From Verrucomicrobiota bacterium (lineage in GTDB: Bacteria; Verrucomicrobiota; Verrucomicrobiia; Opitutales; Opitutaceae), in contig QNAI01000003.1 of the NCBI GenBank assembly GCA_003641745.1, positions 1 through 64,000 of the forward strand: DNA of 64,000 bases, read 5' to 3'. Position 1 is the stretch's first letter. The number at the start of each line of letters is the position of its first letter. Both the position numbers and the translations under genes were made by a program. The notes under the pieces were generated by a model. It saw nothing but the letters and a program-made list of their open reading frames with translations. It ran no database searches and was not told the DNA's origin. Positions 55,062 through 62,738 of this stretch are shown in pieces.

Positions 55062-56243
55062 ATGGGTTCAACCCAACCTGTACCGGCCGAATTCGCGCCT
55101 CCCTCCCATGGCGCTGTCGACCTGTTGATCATTGCCGGAGAGCATTCCGGCGATCAGCAGGCAGCCCGTATGCTGCGCGGGGTCATGAAGCGGCGGCCGG
55201 ACCTGAAAGTGGCGGCCGTGGGTGGCACCGAGCTCCGTGAGGCAGGCGCCCAGCTGCTTTTTGACCTGACTCATTCGTCGGTCGTTGGCTTGGCTGAGGT
55301 GCTCAGAAACTACGGGTTCTTCCGGCGGATTTTTGCGCTTACCAGACGGTGGATTGACGTTCACCAACCCAGCGTTGTCTGCCTGGTCGACTATCCCGGA
55401 TTCAACCTGCGGCTGGCCAAGGCGCTGTTTCGCGATGGCATCAGTCGAAAGGGCGGTGGACGAGTGTCGGTTGTCTACTACATCAGCCCCCAGCTCTGGG
55501 CCTGGAAAGCGGGTCGACGGTTTACCATGGCGCGCCACCTCGATGCCCTTTCGGCAATTTTTCCGTTTGAGGTCGAGTGCTATGCCGACACCAATCTACC
55601 GGTCGATTTTGTCGGCCATCCGTTCATGTCCGACGATTATGCATCCTCACTTGGCTACGATCGGGAGGGTCCGGTGCTCCTCCTGCCGGGCAGTCGGCGG
55701 GCGGCGGTATCGAGGATCGCGCCGATCCTGCTCGATTCGTATGCCCGGTATCGGTCGGGTGGGGGCAGGCGCGAGGCGGTTATAATCACGCCCGGCCTGG
55801 AACTCGAACGTTTGATTGGTGGCTACCTGGGCTTGCGGCCTGAGATTCAAACCCATGTGAAACTGATTCCGAAGGAGGAATCGATCGCGGGAGCGGCTGT
55901 CCTCACCAGTTCGGGCACCATGTCGCTGGCCTGCGCCCTGGCGGGCATACCGGGGGCGATCACCTACCGGGCCAATCTTATCACCTACCTGATCGCGGTT
56001 CAGGTCATCCGGGTGCCTTACCTGGGCATTGCCAACCTTATTCTGGAGTCCCCCATCTATCCGGAGTTTCTGCAGAGAGCGGCTCAGCCGGGCCGATTGG
56101 CACTGGAAATCAAGGCGGCCCTTGAGGATGAGGAGCGCATCAGGCAAACCGCGGTCGCGGCGGCCCAACTTCGAAAACGTCTCCATTGTCCGGATACGGG
56201 TGGGGCGCCGGAATGGATGATCAACTGCTTGGACGAACGCTGA
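55062..56243 (+). CDS. lpxB: Lipid-A-disaccharide synthase
   Basis: Joins UDP-diacylglucosamine and lipid X in lipid A synthesis, a peripheral membrane glycosyltransferase. Motifs: IIAGEHSGDQQAA (about 22-34), YYISPQLWAWK, DFVGHPF, LLPGSRRAAVSRI and LTSSGTMSLACAL. 393 residues, usual length. Supports an LPS-bearing outer membrane. Its last 23 bp overlap the end of hemA on the other strand. Confidence 0.95.
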   Translation: MGSTQPVPAEFAPPSHGAVDLLIIAGEHSGDQQAARMLRGVMKRRPDLKVAAVGGTELREAGAQLLFDLTHSSVVGLAEVLRNYGFFRRIFALTRRWIDVHQPSVVCLVDYPGFNLRLAKALFRDGISRKGGGRVSVVYYISPQLWAWKAGRRFTMARHLDALSAIFPFEVECYADTNLPVDFVGHPFMSDDYASSLGYDREGPVLLLPGSRRAAVSRIAPILLDSYARYRSGGGRREAVIITPGLELERLIGGYLGLRPEIQTHVKLIPKEESIAGAAVLTSSGTMSLACALAGIPGAITYRANLITYLIAVQVIRVPYLGIANLILESPIYPEFLQRAAQPGRLALEIKAALEDEERIRQTAVAAAQLRKRLHCPDTGGAPEWMINCLDER

Positions 56244-57300
56244 GTTCCGTGCGGGTTCCGGATTCACTGATTCTGGGGGGGTGGATGGCAGACCAGGCTC
56301 GACGGGCCCGCTCCTCCAGGATGACCCGGCATCGTGCGACCTCGGTATTTCTCTGGGCCAGGTTCTCGGCGGCGATCCCTGAGAGGTCGTCAATATTGTA
56401 GAGATAAACGTTGTCGAGGTCGCCGGCCCCGGGCTCGATATCCCGTGGCACTGCCAGGTCGATCAGAAAGAGCGGATGCCGACCGCGCCGCTTCAGGGCT
56501 GCTTCAACCCGGGCGAGGGTGAGGATGGGAACGGGTGACGAGGTGGAGGAAACGACGATGTCGAAGGTGCCGAGGGTGCGGTCGAGGACCTCTATCGGTT
56601 CGGAATCGGCACCCACACTGGCTGCGAGCGCTTCAGCCGTCGCTTCGGTTCGACTGGTGACGGTCACTTCCCGGGCCCCGCGACTTCGAAGCGCCCGGAC
56701 TGTTTTCTCCCCGATCTCGCCCGCGCCGATCACCAGGACCCGTGTTCTGTCGAGTCGGCCAAAGATCTTGAGGGCAAGGTCAACCGCCACCGTGGCCGTG
56801 CTGATCTGGCCCTCTCCCAGAGCGGTGTGCGTGCGGATCCATTTTGCGGCTTGAAAACTTTTTTGAATCAAACGGTTCAGGGTCGACCCGACGGTGCCCT
56901 GATCGATGGCGAGAATGTAGGCCTCTTTCACCTGTCCGAGGATTTCCGCTTCGCCGACTATCTGTGAATCGATCCCGGCCGCGACGTCGAAGAGATGATG
57001 GACGGCATCGAGGTCGGAATGTCTCTGCTGGATCTGTTCGAACTCCTCGCGATCGACCTGATTGAAGTCGCAGAGGAACCGTGTGACGGCCTCGACGGCA
57101 TTGGCTCCCTGGATCGTGGCATACACCTCCAGGCGATTGCAGGTACTCAGCACGAAACTCTCATCGACCTGTGGAAGTGCGTTCAGTCCCGAGTAGAATT
57201 CGGCGACCCGTGAGACATCCAACGATAGCCGTTCCCTCTGGGCGACGGTTGCGGTTCGATGGCTCGTGCCCACCAGGAGGAGGTGTTCGGGAACCTTCAT
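56221..57300 (-). CDS. hemA: Glutamyl-tRNA reductase
   Basis: First step of C5-pathway haem synthesis: reduces Glu-tRNA to glutamate semialdehyde. Catalytic Cys 54 in STCNRLEVY, QIVGEAEILGQVK, and NADPH loop VLVIGAGEIGEKT. 359 residues from ATG 57300, which overlaps the ccsA stop by 4 bp. A longer reading upstream is a different frame of ccsA. Confidence 0.95.
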   Translation of the reverse strand: MKVPEHLLLVGTSHRTATVAQRERLSLDVSRVAEFYSGLNALPQVDESFVLSTCNRLEVYATIQGANAVEAVTRFLCDFNQVDREEFEQIQQRHSDLDAVHHLFDVAAGIDSQIVGEAEILGQVKEAYILAIDQGTVGSTLNRLIQKSFQAAKWIRTHTALGEGQISTATVAVDLALKIFGRLDRTRVLVIGAGEIGEKTVRALRSRGAREVTVTSRTEATAEALAASVGADSEPIEVLDRTLGTFDIVVSSTSSPVPILTLARVEAALKRRGRHPLFLIDLAVPRDIEPGAGDLDNVYLYNIDDLSGIAAENLAQRNTEVARCRVILEERARRAWSAIHPPRISESGTRTELSVRPSS

Positions 57301-58145
57301 TCGGAAAGGGTCCCGGTGGTCGCAGAGGGTTCCTGCCCGCTCCTGCTGACCGGATCGAGGGTCAGCAGGACAAGTCCAAAGAGAACAATGCAGGTCCAGG
57401 CCAGCAGGTTTGAACGCAGGAGCCGGGCCTGTCGCAGAGTAAGTACCATCACATAGGCGGTCCAGGTGAGGCCGATGGAGGCGAATTTCATCGGATTGAC
57501 CGCATCCTGGTCCTGCAGGAAGTAGAAATAACCGATCCCGAGAGAAAGTGACAGCAGGGTGAGTCCGAGCAGGAGAAGACGGATCTTGGCCTGCTCTAGT
57601 GCGACAATTGACGGGAGCAGGCGGAAGATCCCGGTGAAACGTTTTCTTTTCAGGCTGTAGTCCTGGAGAACGTACATGGCCGAAGTGATCGCGAGCAGGC
57701 CAAACGCGCCGTAGCTCAGCATGCCGATGGCGGCATGGAATTCGATCCACGGATTCTCGCTGAACAGCGAACTGCGGTGGGCGGAATCCCAACTGGATGC
57801 GGCCAGTGAAACCAGGGTCAGCACGGACGCCAGTCCCGAAGTGAAAAACCCGAGCAGCGTCAGGCGGAACGCCGGTCCGACAATCAGGAAGAGAACGATG
57901 GCCGACCAGACGAGAAACTGAACAACCTCGAATTTGTTCCCGATCGGACAGCCGCCCATCACCATCCCGCGTTGGTAGAGGCCCGTCGTCTGCAGGACGA
58001 AGCCGACGGCGACGAGAACGAACAGTGTGGTGCGGGAATGTTGCCGCCTGCGAACGATCGACGAGACCGCAAGGCCGAATGCGACCGCATAGCTGAGGGC
58101 GGCCGCCCAAAGCCAGAGCCGGTCGGGAAAATCGAGAAAGTCCAT
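57297..58145 (-). CDS. CcsA/HemX-family cytochrome c assembly membrane protein
   Basis: 282 residues, about eight hydrophobic segments. Contains the haem-handling segments GNKFEVVQFLVW and WIEFHAAIGMLSYGAFGLLAI with conserved His (about 142). CcsA helps deliver haem to cytochromes c; HemX homologues next to hemA influence its level. Coupling to hemA favours HemX, the histidine pattern fits either. Confidence 0.85.
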   Translation of the reverse strand: MDFLDFPDRLWLWAAALSYAVAFGLAVSSIVRRRQHSRTTLFVLVAVGFVLQTTGLYQRGMVMGGCPIGNKFEVVQFLVWSAIVLFLIVGPAFRLTLLGFFTSGLASVLTLVSLAASSWDSAHRSSLFSENPWIEFHAAIGMLSYGAFGLLAITSAMYVLQDYSLKRKRFTGIFRLLPSIVALEQAKIRLLLLGLTLLSLSLGIGYFYFLQDQDAVNPMKFASIGLTWTAYVMVLTLRQARLLRSNLLAWTCIVLFGLVLLTLDPVSRSGQEPSATTGTLSE

Positions 58146-58294
58146 CGTGTCGTTATGGATCGATCAGGACTGAAACACGCATCCGGCCCAACGCCGGACG
58201 AGTCGCCCGCGACCGGGGCTGTGCGACTTCCAGTCAGTCACCTGCCGGGGGTCAGAGACAGGGGGTGACGGGAGCCTGCCGGTCCCGACCTGCT

Positions 58295-58393
58295 TCAGCT
58301 GGGCTTCGCCGAGGCCTTTGCCTGCTGCTTCCGGCGCTTGAGCAAGGCCTTGCGGCGTTTCCGTTTCAGTGTAACTCGGTGTACTTGTCCCAT
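58295..58393 (-). CDS. 32-residue Lys/Arg-rich basic protein
   Basis: ATG at 58393 to TGA at 58297-58295. The peptide (MGQVHRVTLKRKRRKALLKR at its start) has 14 Lys/Arg and no acidic residue. The run VTLKRKRRKALLKRRKQQAK looks like very small ribosomal or ribosome-associated proteins (bL34, bTHX, AURKAIP1-like). No strong ribosome site is seen upstream (ACGAGAT). Supported by composition and a single clean frame, not by a family match. Confidence 0.5.
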   Translation of the reverse strand: MGQVHRVTLKRKRRKALLKRRKQQAKASAKPS

Positions 58394-58662
58394 ATCGATC
58401 TCGTAATGTTTGGTGTTTTCGCGAAAAGGGGCCGATCGTCGCCAAACAGCTACGACCCGTCAAGACGACAGTTCCGGGTGCTTGATACCTGCGCAGAGTC
58501 GCAGAGATGATGGTTCCGGATTTCTTGGACAGGATTAACCCGACTTCGCTCGAAGAGCTACGACGGGCACAGCAGGATTTACAGGATGAAGTTGACCAGA
58601 CAGGCGGGATTCGGTTTGGCAGTCATTTATTCCTCAATCTTAAGGCAAATGTTTCAAAAAAA

Positions 58663-58740
58663 CCACAGAGGACACAGAGAGCACAGAGGAAGGAAGGATG
58701 AGGTTGCCTGGATACTCTGTGCTCTCTGTGTCCTCTGTGG
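58663..58740. repeat. 26-bp perfect inverted repeat (CCACAGAGGACACAGAGAGC type)
   Basis: Arms 58663-58688 and 58715-58740 match perfectly around a 26-nt loop and are bordered by A runs on both sides. I recall the same sequence family as a frequent intergenic hairpin in Planctomycetes and Verrucomicrobia. It could act as a terminator. Confidence 0.85.
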
Positions 58741-58861
58741 TAAAAAAAACTACACTTTCAGTGAACCTGTAAACTTTGCTATATTTTCCATAACTTATTT
58801 GAATTCAGATAATTATGGATAATTCAGTTTGATTTTTTGAGACTATGGGGTTAATTCATGG

Positions 58862-58924
58862 ATCCCAAATCCCAAATCCCAAATCCCAAATCCCAAATCC
58901 CAAATCCCAAATCCCAAATCCCAA
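58862..58924. repeat. Tandem array, nine units of ATCCCAA
   Basis: Nine exact 7-bp units, ending 3 bp from the uxaE stop codon. Likely variable by slippage; not a CRISPR because there are no spacers. Confidence 0.95.
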
Positions 58925-58927
58925 TCC

Positions 58928-60178
58928 CTATCCGGCATTCAGCAGTTCCAGATGCTTCCCGAGATGGTTCTCGAGAACCTCGCGGTGAAGGGCGGTCTCC
59001 GTATCAAGGTTCTCCAGAATCGCGTCCCGAAACGGTCGACCCGCAGGGCTCTTTCCCACAGTCAGGACCGAGCCGTAGGTGACGTGGAGCAATTGCCGCC
59101 CGGGAATGGTTTCGAGGAAGATCTCTTCGCGGTCCCGGTTTCCTCCGAAGAGGGCGGAGATCTGTTCATCCGTGGTTGAGATAAGATAACTGTGCTTGTC
59201 CTCGGCGAACCGCGAACGGCTGTATTCGGCGATCTGGTCGAAGAGCGCGGGTTCGGTCCGGCAGGTGACCCGGAGGGCCTCCAGGTAGCTTGTCCCGGCT
59301 GTTTTGACGTGCAGGAGCGGTCCGCATATCCGGCCGATGATCGGGTAGATCGAGAATTTGTCCGAACCGGTGTGGATACTGACCTTGTAGGGTCCGAAGG
59401 TTCGGGCGATGGCTACGTGGCGCCGCAGCTCGGTCTCGAAAGAATTCAGATCCCCAATATAATCGATGCCTTTTTCAAACGCGCCGACGAACCGCGGGGC
59501 CAGGCTGACAACCGGTATCTCCCGCCGTTTGAGTTCGAGGGCAAAGAAGAGGTGCTCCAAGGGAGAGGTCGGCGAATCGGTTTCATCGACCGATACCTCC
59601 AGTTCCCGTTTTTCCGCAGGAACCGTTGCTGCAATATGAGCGGAGAGGATTCCACAGTGATCGATCGCACGGGCATACTTGACCGCAGCGCGATGAAGCG
59701 ATTCGGAATCGAAACGGAGCGGTTCCCCCTGGCCGATGTCGAATTCCCGGCCCAGATAGCTTTCGGTCCAACCCCCCGAAAGAATGCCGTCCGCAACCAA
59801 GGCGTGAACCTGCGTTTTCAATGCTTCCTCATCCATGGTATCGGCCCGGTTTTCGACGAACTCCGAAGGGTCGAGGGTGAAAAAACAGAAGCCGGCCGAT
59901 GCCGTGAGATCGATGTCCGCCACTGTTTTCAGATGGTCGGCATCCGCGCCCCAGGCTTCGTTGAAACCAGCCTCGGCCAGGGCGTTGCGGGCGGCGCCCA
60001 TCACGTCGCCCGGCGTGCGCCGGGTGCGGTCCATTTCGCGGATGGACTGCTGGGCGAAGATCGGAGCGAAATCGTACCGTTGGGCGGCGGCCAGATGGCC
60101 GGGTGTGGCCAATCCAAGCCGGTCGCCGAATCCAAACGATTTACTCAAACCAAGGGGGGTGGGATCTTGAAGTGTCAT
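58928..60178 (-). CDS. uxaE: Tagaturonate/fructuronate epimerase-like protein (UxaE family)
   Basis: 416 residues. UxaE enzymes interconvert D-tagaturonate and D-fructuronate in galacturonate breakdown. Family segments: LGLSKSFGFGDRLGLATPGH at the N-terminus, VSVDETDSPTSPLEHLFFA, APRFVGAFEKGIDYIG and SIHTGSDKFSIYP. Divergent from the LacI regulator with a palindromic operator between, so uronate-responsive control is likely. Other family members act on related acids, so substrate is inferred. Confidence 0.82.
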   Translation of the reverse strand: MTLQDPTPLGLSKSFGFGDRLGLATPGHLAAAQRYDFAPIFAQQSIREMDRTRRTPGDVMGAARNALAEAGFNEAWGADADHLKTVADIDLTASAGFCFFTLDPSEFVENRADTMDEEALKTQVHALVADGILSGGWTESYLGREFDIGQGEPLRFDSESLHRAAVKYARAIDHCGILSAHIAATVPAEKRELEVSVDETDSPTSPLEHLFFALELKRREIPVVSLAPRFVGAFEKGIDYIGDLNSFETELRRHVAIARTFGPYKVSIHTGSDKFSIYPIIGRICGPLLHVKTAGTSYLEALRVTCRTEPALFDQIAEYSRSRFAEDKHSYLISTTDEQISALFGGNRDREEIFLETIPGRQLLHVTYGSVLTVGKSPAGRPFRDAILENLDTETALHREVLENHLGKHLELLNAG

Positions 60179-60207
60179 GGGGGGAATTGGTTAATAGGAT
60201 TGCAATT

Positions 60208-60221
60208 CAAACACGTGTTTG
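60208..60221. promoter_or_regulatory. Palindromic operator between uxaE and lacI
   Basis: Perfect 14-bp palindrome CAAACACGTGTTTG with a central CG, the form bound by LacI/GalR repressors. It sits 13 bp before the regulator start and 30 bp before the uxaE start, so one site could control both. Confidence 0.7.
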
Positions 60222-60233
60222 TATCTTGCCGAC

Positions 60234-61289
60234 ATGTCAACCCCTAAGCCGGATCAGCCGATCGCTTCGACCACGGCGCTGGCTCAGCATCTGGGGCTTT
60301 CCCGGTGGACGATTTCCCGGGTTCTGAACGGGCATCCCGAGGTCAAAGCCGAGACGGTTCTTCGGGTGCGCGATGCGATGAAGAAACTGGGTTTTGTCCC
60401 CAATCCCATGGCGCGTGGGTTGCGCGGTGCCCCTACGGGGATGATCGGCGTCTGCTTCCAGGGGTTTGATATTCCGATTTTTGTGCAAAAAATCGCCGTG
60501 CTCCAGGGGGCCTTGCGCGCGGCGGGTTACCGGGCGCTGATCGAATTGACCCATCGCGATCCAGACCTGGAACGCGAGGTGGTCCGTCACTTTTCGGCGG
60601 TGAAGGTTGAGGGTGTTGTGCTTGTGGGCGGTCCGACGCCGGGCGACCCTGCCGGGGTGATCCGCTTCCTTCAGGACCGGAAGATACCGACCGTGATCAT
60701 CGATCCGGGCTTTCCCGCCTCCCTTCCGGTGGTTGAAGTGGATCGTCGTGCCGGCATGAAGTCTGTTCTGATCCATCTTCTGGGTCTCGGCCACGAACGG
60801 TTTGCACTGTTCGGAGTCGATCGGACGATGGTCTACGGCGCCAGCCGCTGGAGCGGGATTGAATCGATTATTGAGGAAAGGGGCCTTTCCATGGACGAGC
60901 AGTTCATCGTATTGACCGAGCCCGGAGGCGACGGCATGGACTATGACTACGGACGGCGATTGGCGGATCGTTTCCTCGATATGGGCGACCGGCCTACGGC
61001 TGTCATCGCCTTGAACGATCAGGTTGCCATCGGGGCCATGGCGCGGTTTGGGGAATCTGCCCTCACGGTGCCACGCGACATCTCGGTGGTGGGGTTCGAT
61101 AATCTCGAGGTTTCAGCCCATGTGTCGCCGGGTCTGACCACAGTGGACCAGGGAGTCGTCAATTTGATGGAAACGGCTGTGGAAGTGTTGAAGGGTCAGC
61201 TTGAAGGCCCCGGGAATTCCGGTAAGCCACCCGTATTTATCCGGCCCAATCTGGTGATTCGGAAATCGACCGGCCCCAGGACCGGCTGA
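60234..61289 (+). CDS. LacI/GalR-family transcriptional regulator
   Basis: 351-residue regulator. Helix-turn-helix and hinge at about 10-60 (TALAQHLGLSRWTISRVLNG, ARGLRG), then a periplasmic-binding-type ligand domain with GVDRTMVYGASRWSGIE and GFDNLEVSAHVSPGLTTV. The ATG at 60234 gives the usual N-terminus; TTG 60219 would fall in the operator. Likely controls uxaE and itself through 60208-60221. Confidence 0.92.
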   Translation: MSTPKPDQPIASTTALAQHLGLSRWTISRVLNGHPEVKAETVLRVRDAMKKLGFVPNPMARGLRGAPTGMIGVCFQGFDIPIFVQKIAVLQGALRAAGYRALIELTHRDPDLEREVVRHFSAVKVEGVVLVGGPTPGDPAGVIRFLQDRKIPTVIIDPGFPASLPVVEVDRRAGMKSVLIHLLGLGHERFALFGVDRTMVYGASRWSGIESIIEERGLSMDEQFIVLTEPGGDGMDYDYGRRLADRFLDMGDRPTAVIALNDQVAIGAMARFGESALTVPRDISVVGFDNLEVSAHVSPGLTTVDQGVVNLMETAVEVLKGQLEGPGNSGKPPVFIRPNLVIRKSTGPRTG

Positions 61290-61312
61290 GAGGCTGTCTA
61301 TAGACGGCCTCT
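61289..61312. terminator. Hairpin after lacI
   Basis: AGAGGC-T-GTCTA/TAGAC-G-GCCTCT folds into an almost uninterrupted stem starting at the last base of the lacI stop. It lies between convergent genes and could stop both. No T tract. Confidence 0.5.
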
Positions 61313-61346
61313 GAGGCATTCGGGCACCGGTCCACGGAGCTGGGCC

Positions 61347-62627
61347 CTATTGGGCAAATTTCTCTTTATGGGCCCAGAGGCCGAGAGCGGGGTTGCTGAT
61401 GTAGAATATCTCTTCACCGTCGGGCAGCGTATTGAAGCCATCCTTCAGTTCGTTCGGATTGTAGCGTAAGGCCATTTCGTCGTACGCGACAGCCTCGAAA
61501 CCCACCGACCGGATCTCCTCGAGCGTCATGTTATCGCCGGGACAATAGGTGATCTTGAAACGTCCTTCCGATGAACCGTGGATAATGTGCGCCGCCGCAC
61601 TGAGGTTGCGCCGCAGTTCCTCATTTTCCTCCACCGCTTTGAGTGTGGCAGGCGTTCCACAATAGCCAAACTTGCGAATCAACCGGTCAATGGTCGGATC
61701 CTCGCCGAACTCCTTGAGTGCCGGAGCCAGCACGACCAGTTCGCCGTCGTCCGCAATGGCCATGCGGGTGCGGTAGACCGCCTTGTTGCCCAGCCACGTG
61801 CTCTGGAATTCGTGCGGGTCGAGATAGACGACGATCTTCTTCGGCTCGCGGTCGAGCAGGATAATGTTCACCGCGCGCGCCAGCTTGCAGGCCTCCTCGA
61901 ATACGGACACCTCCTCGCCGGAATAGAAGCCGCGCATGTGCATTTCGCGCGTGGTGTAATCCTGCTCCATCACTGTCAGGATATAGGTGATCGGCAATTC
62001 GCTCAGATACGTCTCGACCGCATGGTTGAATAGACGGCGCACCGGAGAATCGGTCTTTCCAAGAATGTTTTCGAGCCCCGCCACCGCGCCGAGAAAGTGC
62101 GATTTATTGATGATATCCGCCCCGCCCGCACCGACCACCACATTCTTGGTATAGTTGGCCATGCCGACCACTTCATGCGGCACCACCTGCCCGACCGACA
62201 GGATCAGGTCGTAGTCATCGAACAGCATCCGGTTGACTTCAACCTTCACGGTGTAGTCGACCTTGCCGCCGGATAACTCCGAGAGCATTTCTCCTTCGAT
62301 CAATCCCTTTTGAACCACCTCGTTCCGCCAGTCGTGCACCTTGAAGGCCTCGAGAGGTATCGAGTCGCCGAACATCATGCGCAACTGCACTTCCGTCATC
62401 GGATTGTGAGTTCCAAGGGTTGGAAGAATGTCGACCTGGGCCGTCGCTGAAAGCTTCTCGTAGACCATCGACGTGATCGGACCCGCCATGGAATTCAGCC
62501 GGGTGTGATCCGGCGGCAGGATCAGAACCTTATTCAGCGGCTTTCCGCAATTTCCCAACGTTTCAAAAACCAGGTCGCGCAACTCATCCAGCTGGATGGA
62601 AACGTCTTTTCCGAATCTCTTGATCAT
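61347..62627 (-). CDS. LarA-like protein (DUF2088, lactate racemase family)
   Basis: 426 residues from the ATG at 62627, preceded by a strong AGGAGG; a longer frame to 62729 runs through a palindrome and is rejected. LarA enzymes racemise or epimerise 2-hydroxy acids using a nickel-pincer cofactor. Family segments PPDHTRLNS (about 39-47), LPTLGTHNPMTE (His about 74) and VVVGAGGADIINKSHFLGA are visible. No larB/C/E cofactor genes are adjacent. Next to uxaE and gnd a sugar-acid substrate is more likely than lactate. Confidence 0.83.
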   Translation of the reverse strand: MIKRFGKDVSIQLDELRDLVFETLGNCGKPLNKVLILPPDHTRLNSMAGPITSMVYEKLSATAQVDILPTLGTHNPMTEVQLRMMFGDSIPLEAFKVHDWRNEVVQKGLIEGEMLSELSGGKVDYTVKVEVNRMLFDDYDLILSVGQVVPHEVVGMANYTKNVVVGAGGADIINKSHFLGAVAGLENILGKTDSPVRRLFNHAVETYLSELPITYILTVMEQDYTTREMHMRGFYSGEEVSVFEEACKLARAVNIILLDREPKKIVVYLDPHEFQSTWLGNKAVYRTRMAIADDGELVVLAPALKEFGEDPTIDRLIRKFGYCGTPATLKAVEENEELRRNLSAAAHIIHGSSEGRFKITYCPGDNMTLEEIRSVGFEAVAYDEMALRYNPNELKDGFNTLPDGEEIFYISNPALGLWAHKEKFAQ

Positions 62628-62655
62628 AGGTAATCCTCCTGTTCGCAGACGTGAA

Positions 62656-62719
62656 GGGGTCAGGCCGTTGTTTGTATACGGTCTGACCCCAGACCGTATA
62701 CAAACAACGGCCTGACCCC
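62656..62719. repeat. Perfect 29-bp inverted repeat with GGGGTCA/TGACCCC ends
   Basis: Arms 62656-62684 and 62691-62719 pair perfectly around GACCCC. Each half also ends in GGGGTC/GACCCC, so two ~35-bp units overlap head to head. It resembles the REP-type targets of RAYT transposases and may end gnd transcription. Inner sequence unrelated to the TGCATGCCAATGC family. Confidence 0.85.
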
Positions 62720-62738
62720 CTTCTTTCAAGGGCCTCGT

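Larger units (their letters stand above)
58394..58927. other. Gene-free region packed with several repeat families
   Basis: 534 bp with no gene. Holds an ACAGGATTAAC ... CAGGATTTACAGGATG repeat (58529-58587) split by a CTTCG-CT-CGAAG hairpin sequence, a long inverted repeat (58663-58740), an A+T-rich stretch and a 7-bp tandem array running to the uxaE stop. Confidence 0.7.

Noticed and set aside
57301-58110. N-terminal extension of hemA to 629 residues
   Set aside because: The extra part is an alternative frame of ccsA, and ATG 57300 gives the normal HemA N-terminus with a 4-bp overlap.
58862-58924. CRISPR array
   Set aside because: The 7-bp units are contiguous with no spacers and no cas genes are present.
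62628-62729. 34-residue N-terminal extension of the LarA-like protein
   Set aside because: It is the translation of the palindrome 62656-62719, and a strong AGGAGG precedes the ATG at 62627.
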